Assembly: GCF_030433855.1 (NCBI RefSeq)
Contig: NZ_JARUXC010000001.1
Coordinates: 248,001-312,000 of the forward strand
DNA: 64,000 nucleotides
Source of the DNA: Agreia sp. PsM10
Lineage (GTDB): Bacteria; Actinomycetota; Actinomycetes; Actinomycetales; Microbacteriaceae
Reading direction: 5' to 3'
The first letter of the stretch is position 1, and each line of letters starts with the position of its first letter. Position numbers and translations under genes: made by a program. The notes under the pieces were generated by a model. It saw nothing but the letters and a program-made list of their open reading frames with translations. It was not told the DNA's origin and did not search any database. Below are positions 1-8,106 of this stretch, in pieces.

Positions 1-912
1 AGGCAGGCCGTCGCACCCCGGGCCGCACCGCCGTCGACCGCTTCGCCGCGCCCCGAGCGCACGATCAGCGATGCCGGAGGTCGCGAGGTGCTGCCCGGCT
101 CCGTCGTTCGGCGCGAGGGCGGCCCTGAATCGGGCGACGCGGCGGTCGACGAGGCCTACGACGGTCTCGGGGCGACCCACGCCCTGTTCGCCGACGCGTT
201 CGAGCGTTCCTCGATCGACGGTCGTGGGCTCGGGCTCGACGCCACCGTGCACTACGGCTCGCGCTACGACAACGCCTTCTGGGACGGCGAACGCATGGTG
301 TTCGGCGACGGCGACGGCGAGGTCTTCCGCCGATTCACCCTGTCGTTGAGTGTCATCGGGCACGAGCTCAGCCACGGGGTCACCCAGTACTCGAGCGCCC
401 TCGAATACCAGGGCCAGTCGGGCGCCCTCAACGAATCGGTGTCCGACGTGTTCGGAGCGCTGGTCGAGCAGCACAGCCGGGGGCAGGCGGCATCGGAGGC
501 CAGCTGGCTCATCGGCGAGGAGCTGTTCACCGACATGGTCGAAGGTGCCGCGCTGCGTTCGATGAAGGCGCCGGGCACGGCTTACAACGACGACATCCTC
601 GGTGTCGACCCCCAGCCCGCCCACATGCGCGACTTCGTCGACACGCGAGACGACAACGGAGGGGTGCACATCAACTCCGGCATCCCCAATCGGGCATTCT
701 TCCTCGTGGCCGATGCTCTCGGCGGCTATGCGTGGCAGCGCGCCGGCCGCATCTGGTACGACACGATCACCGCGGGTGGGCTCGAGCCGAGAGCCACCTT
801 CGTGCAGTTCGCCCGCGCCACGGTCGAGGCCGCCCGAGCTCGATTCGGCGCCACCTCCGCAGAGCTCGACGCGGTGCAGCGGGCGTGGGCGTCTGTCGGG
901 GTCGAGTTGTGA
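1..912 (+). CDS. M4 family (protealysin-like) zinc metallopeptidase, 5' end cut by the window
   Basis: Zinc endopeptidase of the thermolysin clan. The frame is open from the first base, so the true start and any propeptide lie outside the window; 303 residues are visible. The zinc site is complete: HELSH at visible residues 121-125, the third ligand Glu145 in NESVSDVFG, and the transition-state His223 in GGVHINSG. The N-terminal block with DEAYDGLGATHALF and YDNAFWDGERMVFGDGDGE is typical of the short protealysin-like M4 branch, which generally lacks the long secreted prepro architecture. The stop overlaps the GTG of the next gene (GTGA), a putative inhibitor, so the two are translationally coupled. 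Catalytically competent as far as seen. Confidence 0.93.
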   Translation, partial: RQAVAPRAAPPSTASPRPERTISDAGGREVLPGSVVRREGGPESGDAAVDEAYDGLGATHALFADAFERSSIDGRGLGLDATVHYGSRYDNAFWDGERMVFGDGDGEVFRRFTLSLSVIGHELSHGVTQYSSALEYQGQSGALNESVSDVFGALVEQHSRGQAASEASWLIGEELFTDMVEGAALRSMKAPGTAYNDDILGVDPQPAHMRDFVDTRDDNGGVHINSGIPNRAFFLVADALGGYAWQRAGRIWYDTITAGGLEPRATFVQFARATVEAARARFGATSAELDAVQRAWASVGVEL

Positions 913-1223
913 ACATCACCGTCGTACGAAGCGGCGGGTTCGCCGGCATCCGCCGGACCTGGCGGGTCGTCGTGAACGACGAGTCGTCGGCCGCCGTCGA
1001 CGAATGGCTTCACATCGTCGACGCGTGCCCGTGGTCCGACGCGGTCGATCTCGACGGCGACGGCGTTCCCGACCGTTTCGTCTTCGTCGTCACCGTCGAG
1101 GCGCTCCCACTCGAGTCCGCCTCGACGTCGCAGCTGCATGCGACCCTGCCCGAGTCGCGCGTCGTGGGGCCGTGGCGGCAGCTGATCGACCGGGTCCAGG
1201 CATCCGATCGCGCCGACACATAA
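909..1223 (+). CDS. emfourin-type protealysin inhibitor
   Basis: Small protein of 104 residues starting at a GTG that overlaps the protease stop by 4 bases. It begins NITVVRSGGFAGIRRTW, the signature opening of the emfourin family, the slow tight-binding inhibitors first described for protealysin of Serratia and encoded beside M4 protease genes. No signal peptide or membrane segment is visible, so both partners may act in the cytosol or be exported by a non-classical route. The coupling implies matched synthesis of enzyme and inhibitor, behaving like a protease safety lock. The family call rests on the N-terminal motif, size and neighbour; inhibition itself is inferred. Confidence 0.85.
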   Translation: MNITVVRSGGFAGIRRTWRVVVNDESSAAVDEWLHIVDACPWSDAVDLDGDGVPDRFVFVVTVEALPLESASTSQLHATLPESRVVGPWRQLIDRVQASDRADT

Positions 1224-1256
1224 CGACGCCGAAACATGCCGTCAACACTTCGGCGC

Positions 1257-1262
1257 TAGTTT
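1257..1262 (+). promoter_or_regulatory. -10 box for leaderless ppc mRNA
   Basis: TAGTTT ends 6 bases before the GTG start of ppc, so the transcript probably begins at the start codon. No Shine-Dalgarno sequence precedes the GTG. Confidence 0.6.
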
Positions 1263-1268
1263 AGGTCG

Positions 1269-3938
1269 GTGACGATTTCTGCTGACACGACCCCTGGCAA
1301 CCCCGACCTCAGCCGTCGGAGTATTCGCGACGAGGTAGACGCCGCATTGCGTGCCGACGTCCGACTGCTCGGCGCACTGCTGGGCAGAATTCTGACCGAG
1401 GCGGGCGGCTCCGAGCTTCTCGATGACGTCGAGCGGCTGCGAGAGCTCACCATCGACGCGTATGAGAAGCAGAACGACGCCTCCATCGAAGACGCCGAGA
1501 AGCTGGTCGACTCGTTCACTCCCGTGCGCGCCGAGCAGGTCGCCCGGGCATTCACCAGCTACTTCCACCTCGCCAACCTGGCAGAGGAGCACCACAGGGT
1601 GCGGGTGCTGCGAAGCCGGTATGTGTCCGCGAGCGATCCCGCGCCCGCCGACTCCCTTCCCGCCGCCATCGAGCGGCTGGTCGACGAGGTCGGGCGCGAG
1701 GAGGCGGCCGCGCGACTGGCCGACCTGAGGTTCCACCCCGTCTTGACGGCCCATCCCACCGAGGCCCGACGCCGCGCCGTCGCCTCGGCCATCCGTCGCA
1801 TCAGCGACCTGCTCTCCGACAGAGACGCGGGTCAGCAGGGCGGGCTGGCCTCGGCCGAGATCGAGCGGCGCCTGCTCGAACAGATCGATGTGCTCTGGCG
1901 CACCTCGCCGCTCCGCACGACGAGGCCGACGCCCCTCGACGAGGTCAGAACGGCCATGAACATCTTCGACCAGACGCTTTTCCAGGTCGTGCCGCAGGTG
2001 TACCGCCTGCTCGACGACTGGATGCTCGAGGGCGACGCGGGCAAGGCGCCTGTGGTCGCACCGGCGTTCATGCGCCTCGGCAGCTGGATCGCCGCGGACC
2101 GCGACGGCAACCCCTTCGTCACGGCCGAGGTCACCGAGGAGGCCGCCGCGATCGCGAGCGAGCACATCCTGTTCGGCCTCGAGCATGCGGCGACCCGTAT
2201 CGGTCGCACGCTCACGCTCGACTCGGAGGACACTCCGGCCAGCGAGGCCCTGATGGCGCTCTGGGGGCGGCAGCAGGCCATCGCCCCGCAGGTGACGAGC
2301 CAGATCGGCACCCGCTCGCCGCACGAGCCGCACCGCCGAGTGCTGATGGTGGTCGCCGCGCGCATCGTCGCCACGAGGCAGGGCACCGAGCTCGCCTACG
2401 GACTGCCCGACGAACTCATCTCCGACCTGCGTGTCATCCAGCAGTCTCTGCGAGAGGCCGGTGCCGACCGCAGCGCCAACGGTGAACTCCAGAACCTCAT
2501 CTGGCAGGTCGAGACATTCGGGTTCCACCTGGCCGAGCTCGAGGTGCGCCAGCACTCGAAGGTGCACCGCCAGGCACTCGAGGAGATCCGGGCCGGCGGC
2601 GCAGTGAGCGAGATGACCGAGGAGGTCCTCTCCGTCTACCGCACGATCGCGACGCTGCAGAAGCGCTACGGACTGGCGGCGGCCCGTCGGTACATCGTGT
2701 CGTTCACCCAGTCCTCGGCCGACATCGCCACGGTCTACGCGCTGGCGGAAGCGGCCCTGGGGTCTGCCGAGGCGGCCCCCGTGCTCGATGCCGTGCCGCT
2801 GTTCGAGACCTTCGCCGATCTCGAGGCGAGCACCACGATTCTCGACGAGATGCTGACCCTGCCGCAGGTACAGCAGCGGCTGGCAGCCACCGGTCGTCGC
2901 CTCGAAGTCATGCTCGGCTACTCCGACTCCTCGAAAGACGTCGGGCCCGTCTCGGCGACGCTCGCCCTCTACTCGGCGCAGGAGCGCATCTCCCGCTGGG
3001 CCAAGGACAACGACATTGTCCTCACACTGTTCCACGGTCGTGGCGGCGCACTCGGGCGGGGCGGCGGCCCGGCCAACGAGGCGGTGATGGCGCAGCCCGG
3101 CGGCTCGGTCGAGGGCCGGTTCAAACTCACCGAGCAGGGCGAGGTGATCTTCGCCCAGTACGGCGACAAGGCGATCGCCGCCCGCCACATCGAGCAGATG
3201 GCAGCGGCCACCCTGCTCGCATCGAGCCCCTCGAACGAAGAGGCCAACAACACGGCCACCCGAGACTTCGTCGACATGGCGCGCACGCTCGACCTGCGTT
3301 CGCGAGAGCGCTTCTTCGAACTCATCAAGGCAGACGGTTTCGCCCCTTGGTTCGCACAGGTCACCCCGATGGAGGAGGTGGGCCTGCTCGCGCTGGGTTC
3401 GAGGCCGGCCCGCCGCGGCCTGTCCGTGGAGTCGCTCGAAGACCTCCGTGCCATTCCCTGGGTCTTCGCGTGGACGCAGGCGCGCATCAACCTCACGGGC
3501 TGGTTCGGGCTCGGCTCCGCCCTCGCCGCGGTCGGAGACGTCGACGTCCTCCGAGACGCCTACGCCCGGTGGCCTCTGTTCACCGCCATGATCAACAACG
3601 TGGAGATGTCGCTCGCGAAGACCGACGACAGACTCGCGGAGCGCTACCTCGCTCTGGGCGACCGCGACGACCTGGCCTCCCTGGTTCTCGACGAGATGGA
3701 GCTCACGCGCAAGTGGGTGAGGCGCACGACGGGTCACGGCGAGATCCTCGAGGGTCGTCCCGTGCTGCAGCGCGCGGTCAGGCTCCGCAGCCCCTATGTC
3801 GATGCGCTGTCGCTCCTGCAGCTCCGGGCTCTTCGCGCCGTGCGCAGCTCGGGCAGCGTCGACCCGGCCGACGACACCCACCGGCTCCTGCTCCTCGCCG
3901 TCAACGGGGTCGCTGCCGGCCTGCAGAACACGGGATAA
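1269..3938 (+). CDS. ppc: phosphoenolpyruvate carboxylase
   Basis: Converts phosphoenolpyruvate and bicarbonate to oxaloacetate, the anaplerotic step feeding the TCA cycle and aspartate-family amino acids made by lysA, hom and thrC elsewhere in this window. 889 residues, the usual length for bacterial PEPC. Key signatures are present: catalytic His162 in LTAHPTEARRR, GYSDSSKD near residue 550, and the glycine loop FHGRGGALGRGGGP near 587. The C-terminus ends LQNTG, close to the conserved QNTG tail that carries carboxylate function. The GTG start is chosen because the TAGTTT box sits 6 bases upstream (leaderless). The DUF4166 gene follows after 6 bases and is probably co-transcribed. Confidence 0.97.
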   Translation: MTISADTTPGNPDLSRRSIRDEVDAALRADVRLLGALLGRILTEAGGSELLDDVERLRELTIDAYEKQNDASIEDAEKLVDSFTPVRAEQVARAFTSYFHLANLAEEHHRVRVLRSRYVSASDPAPADSLPAAIERLVDEVGREEAAARLADLRFHPVLTAHPTEARRRAVASAIRRISDLLSDRDAGQQGGLASAEIERRLLEQIDVLWRTSPLRTTRPTPLDEVRTAMNIFDQTLFQVVPQVYRLLDDWMLEGDAGKAPVVAPAFMRLGSWIAADRDGNPFVTAEVTEEAAAIASEHILFGLEHAATRIGRTLTLDSEDTPASEALMALWGRQQAIAPQVTSQIGTRSPHEPHRRVLMVVAARIVATRQGTELAYGLPDELISDLRVIQQSLREAGADRSANGELQNLIWQVETFGFHLAELEVRQHSKVHRQALEEIRAGGAVSEMTEEVLSVYRTIATLQKRYGLAAARRYIVSFTQSSADIATVYALAEAALGSAEAAPVLDAVPLFETFADLEASTTILDEMLTLPQVQQRLAATGRRLEVMLGYSDSSKDVGPVSATLALYSAQERISRWAKDNDIVLTLFHGRGGALGRGGGPANEAVMAQPGGSVEGRFKLTEQGEVIFAQYGDKAIAARHIEQMAAATLLASSPSNEEANNTATRDFVDMARTLDLRSRERFFELIKADGFAPWFAQVTPMEEVGLLALGSRPARRGLSVESLEDLRAIPWVFAWTQARINLTGWFGLGSALAAVGDVDVLRDAYARWPLFTAMINNVEMSLAKTDDRLAERYLALGDRDDLASLVLDEMELTRKWVRRTTGHGEILEGRPVLQRAVRLRSPYVDALSLLQLRALRAVRSSGSVDPADDTHRLLLLAVNGVAAGLQNTG

Positions 3939-3944
3939 CCCGCG

Positions 3945-4619
3945 ATGTCGGGGGCCCGGCGCTCCGTGTACCGGGTGCTGCTCGGCGATCGAGCAGATCG
4001 CCTGCAGCCCCAGCTGTCGGATTACATCGACGGCGTGGCGCGCGGAGAGGCGGGCGTCGGTCGAGGGGTGTACGAGTTCGCGGGGCCCTCGAAGGCATGG
4101 CTCATGCCGCTGTTCATGCTCGCAACGCGCGCGAATGCTCTGTTCGGGGAACGCGGTGAGAACGTCGGCCTGACCGTCGTGAACGTTCCCCACAGCGACG
4201 GCCGGGGCCGGGTCTGCCTCAGCTCGACCCGCAGCTTCGCCTTCCCGGGCGTGGTCCGCACGATGGAGGACACGATGCTGGCCGGTCGCGACGGCCTGCT
4301 GCACGATTTCCTCGGCAGACGGCGATTCCTCGAAGTGTCACTGCGGCTGGGCGTCTCGTCCGAGGGCTGGCTCCGGATGCGATCGGTCGGCACCTGGATC
4401 TGGTTCGGCCGTCTGCGCGTCCCGGTTCCTCGCGTCTTCTCCGCGCGGGTCGACCTCACCGAGCGCTGGGACTCCGCGACGGCGAGCCAGAGGGTGGAGG
4501 TGACCCTCACGCATCCGGTGCTCGGCAGTGTCTTCGAGTACCGCGGTTCCTTCACCTACGAGCCGCGGGGCGGATCGATCGATGCGGTTGACACCGCGGC
4601 CATCGATCGTCGGTTCTAA
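3945..4619 (+). CDS. DUF4166 domain protein
   Basis: 224 residues of the DUF4166 family, recognised by the pattern GVYEFAGPSKAWLMPLF, then ARANALFGERGENV, and a late HPVLGSVFEYRGSF block. Function of the family is unknown; members often sit fused or next to NAD(P)-binding or epimerase-like proteins. No signal peptide; one hydrophobic patch near residue 50 is too short and polar-flanked for a confident membrane helix. It lies 6 bases after ppc with no separate promoter evident, so it is likely expressed with ppc. Its stop overlaps the convergent hisN stop by 4 bases. Confidence 0.75.
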   Translation: MSGARRSVYRVLLGDRADRLQPQLSDYIDGVARGEAGVGRGVYEFAGPSKAWLMPLFMLATRANALFGERGENVGLTVVNVPHSDGRGRVCLSSTRSFAFPGVVRTMEDTMLAGRDGLLHDFLGRRRFLEVSLRLGVSSEGWLRMRSVGTWIWFGRLRVPVPRVFSARVDLTERWDSATASQRVEVTLTHPVLGSVFEYRGSFTYEPRGGSIDAVDTAAIDRRF

Positions 4620-5446
4620 CGCCCAGACTCGTGCCCGTCGGCGACGTCGCCGGGGGAGAGCACCTGGAGGGCCGCGTCGTGCAGGAGTCCGTTGGTGGCG
4701 AGGGCCGAACCCGACCATGGGCCGGGCGTGCCGTCGACCGACGTGAACCGGCCCCCGGCCTCGTGGATCACCGGTATGAGCGCCGCCATGTCATAGGGCT
4801 GCAGGTCGAACTCGCCTGCCACGTCGAGGGCTCCCTCGGCGACCAGCATGTACGACCACATCTCGCCGTAGGCCCGAGTACGCCAGACGCTGCGGCTCAG
4901 GGCGAGCAGGCTGTCGAGCCGACCGGCCTCGTCCCAGCCCTTCAGGCTGTTGTAGCTGACGCTCGCGTCGTCGAGGCGGGCCACACCGGAGACCGCGAGC
5001 CGGCGGGGGGCCGCCGACGGCGCGAGGGTGCTGTCCGTCGTCCACGCGCCCTGGCCCGGGGCTCCCCACCAGCGACGTCCGAGCGCGGGGGAGCTCACCA
5101 CGCCGACGACGGGAACGCCGTCGACGACGAGAGCGATCAGCGTGGCCCAGACGGGCACGCCGCGCAGGTAGTTGGCCGTGCCGTCGATGGGATCGATGAT
5201 CCACTGCCTTATCGAGTCGCCGGCCGAGCCGTACTCCTCGCCCAGGATCGCGTCCTCCGGGCGGGCGGCCGCGAGCCGGTCTCTGATCTCGCGTTCGACG
5301 GCCCTGTCCGCATCCGTCACCGGTGTTCGATCGGGCTTGCTCTCGACGACCAGGTCGAGCGCCATGAATCGATCGAGCGAGATCGCGTCGGCCGCGTCGG
5401 CGATGTCGAGGGCGAGGGCGAGGTCGGCTGCATACGGCTCGGTCAT
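4616..5446 (-). CDS. hisN: histidinol-phosphatase, inositol monophosphatase fold
   Basis: Metal-dependent phosphatase of 276 residues. The Mg-binding motifs of the IMPase superfamily are seen in order: GEEYG, then DPIDGTANYLRG, and the late block YDMAALIPVIHEAGG. In actinobacteria the member located beside rsgA and aroA is the histidinol-phosphate phosphatase HisN of histidine biosynthesis, so the genomic context supports this over a generic inositol monophosphatase. Start ATG at 5446 is preceded by TACGCT ending 6 bases upstream, a leaderless arrangement. The gene runs in the same direction as rsgA and aroA but has its own promoter 49 bases after the rsgA stop. Confidence 0.88.
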   Translation of the reverse strand: MTEPYAADLALALDIADAADAISLDRFMALDLVVESKPDRTPVTDADRAVEREIRDRLAAARPEDAILGEEYGSAGDSIRQWIIDPIDGTANYLRGVPVWATLIALVVDGVPVVGVVSSPALGRRWWGAPGQGAWTTDSTLAPSAAPRRLAVSGVARLDDASVSYNSLKGWDEAGRLDSLLALSRSVWRTRAYGEMWSYMLVAEGALDVAGEFDLQPYDMAALIPVIHEAGGRFTSVDGTPGPWSGSALATNGLLHDAALQVLSPGDVADGHESGR

Positions 5447-5452
5447 GCCTCA

Positions 5453-5458
5453 AGCGTA
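5453..5458 (-). promoter_or_regulatory. -10 box for leaderless hisN mRNA
   Basis: TACGCT on the minus strand, 6 bases before the hisN ATG; fits the TANNNT leaderless pattern. Confidence 0.55.
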
Positions 5459-5494
5459 GCCAGCCGCGACGAGGAGGCGTGCCCGATCGTGCGA

Positions 5495-6538
5495 CTAGCT
5501 CAACGAGCCCACGAGCTTCTGCAGCGACTCGATGCGCGCGATGCCGCTGGCGCCCAGTTCTCCCGCCAGCACCCTGTCGACGATCTCCCAGTCGTGCGCC
5601 TGGCTGAGCGGGATGCCGTCGGCCGGCGGGACGGACGACGGGATCGCCATTCCGGCGAAGGATTTCAGGACGTTCGCGGGGTCGACGTGGCCGAGTCCGA
5701 ACGAGCGCACGCCCGGGGTGTCGATGATCCAGCCCGAGCGGCCCGCATCGTCGTGAACCCGCAGGCCCAGCGTCGACGACGAGGTGTGCCGCCCGCGCCC
5801 GGTGACGTCGTTGACTCGCCCGATCGCCCGATCGGTGCCGGGTACGAGCGCGTTCACCAGAGTGGACTTTCCGACCCCCGAATGGCCGACGGTGACGGTG
5901 GTGTGGCCCATCAGCAGGGACTTGAGCTCGTCGAGCGGCAGTTCGTCACGCTGCCCGGTGACCACGGTGAGGTCGAGGCACTCGAACTCGGAGAGGAACT
6001 CGCTCGGGTCGGCGAGGTCGGTCTTGGTGATGAAGAGGATCGGAGTGATGCCGGCGTCGAATGCGGCGACCAGGTAGCGGTCGACCAGTCGGGCGCGCGG
6101 TTCGGGATTGGCCGCGGCCACGACGATCAGCATCTGGTCGGCGTTGGCGACGATCACCCGCTCGACGGCGTCTGTGTCGTCGGCGCTGCGGCGCAGGAGG
6201 GTGGTGCGCGGTGTGAGCTTGACGACACGAGAAAGGCTGCCCTCGGCGCCGGAAGTGTCGCCGACGAGTCCGACACGATCTCCCGTGACGATGGCCGTCT
6301 TGCCGAGCTCGCGGGCCCGAGACGCGGTGATCGCGCGCTCGTCGGGGGTGTCCTCGTCGACGAGCACGCTGAAGCGGCCGCGGTCGACGGTGAGGATGCG
6401 CCCGGGAACCGCGTTGGCGTACTCCGGCCGGATCTTGGTGCGGGGCTTGTTGCCCTTCGGGTTGGGCCGGATTCGAACGCTCGACTCGTCGTATTCCGAC
6501 TCGTCGTCGTCATCGTCGTCGTTCGCCCACCACGTCAT
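5495..6538 (-). CDS. rsgA: ribosome small-subunit-dependent GTPase A, zinc-site cysteines absent
   Basis: Circularly permuted GTPase that helps late 30S maturation. 347 residues. Order of motifs: acidic N-terminus with a run of six Asp, OB-fold (about 40-120), G4-like TKTDL, G1 P-loop GHSGVGKST, then G3 DTPG. The start ATG at 6538 overlaps the aroA stop (ATGA), so aroA and rsgA are coupled. Oddity: the C-terminal region after DTPG, where most RsgA proteins carry a Cys-Cys-His-Cys zinc knuckle, contains no cysteine at all; only one Cys exists in the whole protein, upstream of the P-loop. GTPase motifs are intact, so I read this as a zinc-less variant rather than a pseudogene. Confidence 0.93.
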   Translation of the reverse strand: MTWWANDDDDDDESEYDESSVRIRPNPKGNKPRTKIRPEYANAVPGRILTVDRGRFSVLVDEDTPDERAITASRARELGKTAIVTGDRVGLVGDTSGAEGSLSRVVKLTPRTTLLRRSADDTDAVERVIVANADQMLIVVAAANPEPRARLVDRYLVAAFDAGITPILFITKTDLADPSEFLSEFECLDLTVVTGQRDELPLDELKSLLMGHTTVTVGHSGVGKSTLVNALVPGTDRAIGRVNDVTGRGRHTSSSTLGLRVHDDAGRSGWIIDTPGVRSFGLGHVDPANVLKSFAGMAIPSSVPPADGIPLSQAHDWEIVDRVLAGELGASGIARIESLQKLVGSLS

Positions 6539-7908
6539 GAGGTGCTCGCGGCCAACGCGCTCCAGAGCTCGGGGAATTCGGGGAGCGTCTTCGATGTGGT
6601 CGCGATGTCCTCGATCAGAACGTCGGGAACGACGAGGCCGATGATCGCGCCGGCGTGGGCCATGCGATGGTCGGCGTAGGTCTTCCACGTTCCGCCGTGC
6701 AGCGGGGCCGGCTCGATGCGCAGGCCGTCCTCCAGCTCTGTGACGGAGCCGCCGAGCCCATTGATCTCCGCCGCGAGGGCCGACAGCCGGTCTGTCTCGT
6801 GGTGACGGATGTGTCCGATGCCGGTGATCTCGCTGGGGGAGTCGGCCAGCGCTGCCAGGGCGACCAGGGCCGGGGCGAGCTCGCCGCCCTCGGAGAGATC
6901 GAGGGTGATTCCGTGGATCGACCCGTCGCCCTCGACGGTGAGCACTCCGTCGGCCTGGGTGACGGTGGCGCCGAACAGGGGCAGGAGCACGGCGAGATGG
7001 GCGCCCACCTGAGTCGTGCTCGACGGCCAGCCGCTGACGCTGACCCGACCGCCGGTGGCGACGGCCGCCGCGAGGAACGGCGCGGCATTCGAGAGATCGG
7101 GTTCGATGTCGACGGTGAGGCCCCGGATGCGCGAGTGCGCGACGATCCACACGCCCGGCTGCGGCTGCTCGACCTCGACGCCACGGGCGGCCAGCGCCTG
7201 GATCGTCATCTCGATGTGGGGCTGGCTCGGCACGCGCTCACCGGAGTGGCGCAGCACGAGACCGTCGTCGAATCGGCTTGCACTCAGGAGGAGGCCCGAC
7301 ACGAACTGGCTGGAGCTCGACGCGTCGATGACGATCTCGCCACCGGCGACGCGACCGGTGCCGTGAACCGTGAAGGGAAGCGACCCCGCTCCGTCATCGG
7401 CGATGTCGACGCCGAGGGAGCGGAGCGACGAGATGGTCGTGGACATGGGCCTGCGCCGCGCTGCCTCGTCGCCGTCGAACACGATGGGGCCAAGCGCCAG
7501 GGCGGCGACGGGCGGGATGAAGCGCATGACGGTTCCGGCGAGGCCGCAGTCGACCGTGGTGCTTCCGAGCAGCTCTTCGGCGGGGGTGATGAGCCAGTCG
7601 TCGCCGAAATCCCCGGTGCCGGAGACGGCCTCGATCGTGGTTCCCATCGAGCGGAGCGCATCGACCATCAGGGACGTGTCGCGCGAATGGAGCGGAGCCC
7701 GAAGGGTGGAGGGCGCTTCGGCGAGCGCCGACAGCACGAGTTCGCGGTTCGTCAGGCTCTTGGAGCCGGGAAGCGCCACCGTCTTGTCGATGGGTCCGCT
7801 GGCGGTCGGCGACGGCCACGGCGAGTCTGCCGGCGGCACGGAGGCGACCCCTGGCGTCTCGTCGTCGTACGGGGAGAAACGCGGATCGAGTTGGCTGATG
7901 ATTCCCAT
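6535..7908 (-). CDS. aroA: 3-phosphoshikimate 1-carboxyvinyltransferase (EPSP synthase)
   Basis: Sixth step of the shikimate pathway: transfers enolpyruvyl from PEP to shikimate-3-phosphate. 457 residues; the first 35 or so are a variable N-terminal extension. Landmarks: substrate loop LPGSKSLTNRELVLSAL near residue 48, CGLAGTVMRF near 120, RRPMSTTISSLRSLG, and SSSSQFVSGLLL. All are class-typical. The ATG is preceded by TAATCT ending 7 bases upstream (leaderless). The stop overlaps the rsgA start. It is divergent from sigR across a 198-base regulatory spacer. Confidence 0.96.
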   Translation of the reverse strand: MGIISQLDPRFSPYDDETPGVASVPPADSPWPSPTASGPIDKTVALPGSKSLTNRELVLSALAEAPSTLRAPLHSRDTSLMVDALRSMGTTIEAVSGTGDFGDDWLITPAEELLGSTTVDCGLAGTVMRFIPPVAALALGPIVFDGDEAARRRPMSTTISSLRSLGVDIADDGAGSLPFTVHGTGRVAGGEIVIDASSSSQFVSGLLLSASRFDDGLVLRHSGERVPSQPHIEMTIQALAARGVEVEQPQPGVWIVAHSRIRGLTVDIEPDLSNAAPFLAAAVATGGRVSVSGWPSSTTQVGAHLAVLLPLFGATVTQADGVLTVEGDGSIHGITLDLSEGGELAPALVALAALADSPSEITGIGHIRHHETDRLSALAAEINGLGGSVTELEDGLRIEPAPLHGGTWKTYADHRMAHAGAIIGLVVPDVLIEDIATTSKTLPEFPELWSALAASTS

Positions 7909-7915
7909 TGCCCCC

Positions 7916-7921
7916 AGATTA
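7916..7921 (-). promoter_or_regulatory. -10 box for leaderless aroA mRNA
   Basis: TAATCT on the minus strand, 7 bases before the aroA ATG. It lies just 10 bases from the SigR-type -35 element that drives the divergent sigR gene. Confidence 0.6.
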
Positions 7922-7931
7922 CCGCGAGCAC

Positions 7932-7959
7932 GGAATAAACCGCGTTCCGATCGCGGTTG
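7932..7959 (+). promoter_or_regulatory. candidate SigR-dependent promoter (p2) of sigR
   Basis: GGAAT at 7932-7936 and GTTG at 7956-7959 are separated by 19 bases, matching the SigR/SigH consensus GGAAT-N18/19-GTT known from Streptomyces and mycobacteria. Transcription would start near 7965, upstream of an in-frame GTG at 8017 that has a perfect AGGAGG. Confidence 0.7.
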
Positions 7960-8003
7960 TTGATCGTACGGGCACCGAGACGGTGCATGGGCGAGCGAGA
8001 GGC

Positions 8004-8019
8004 AGGAGGAGCGCAGGTG
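8004..8019 (+). promoter_or_regulatory. ribosome binding site and GTG for a longer SigR isoform
   Basis: AGGAGG at 8004-8009, then 7 bases, then GTG at 8017-8019 in frame with sigR. Starting here adds 30 residues before the ATG at 8107. The quality of this site, in a window where many starts have none, suggests the extension is really translated. Confidence 0.6.
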
Positions 8020-8092
8020 GTGACGCAGGAGCTGGTGCGACCGACCGTCGTGTACTCAGGGCTGGCCTGGGCCGAACGCGCCCTCGCCGAAG

Positions 8093-8098
8093 TAGACT
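8093..8098 (+). promoter_or_regulatory. -10 box (p1) giving a short or near-leaderless sigR mRNA
   Basis: TAGACT ends 8 bases before the ATG at 8107. It sits inside the coding sequence of the longer isoform, giving a nested two-promoter layout. Confidence 0.55.
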
Positions 8099-8106
8099 CA
8101 GGCTTG

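Noticed and set aside
1242..4304. Very long open frame on the minus strand opposite ppc
   Set aside because: Arg/Glu/Val-rich low-complexity translation with no family motif; a typical antisense shadow in GC-rich DNA, fully covered by ppc.
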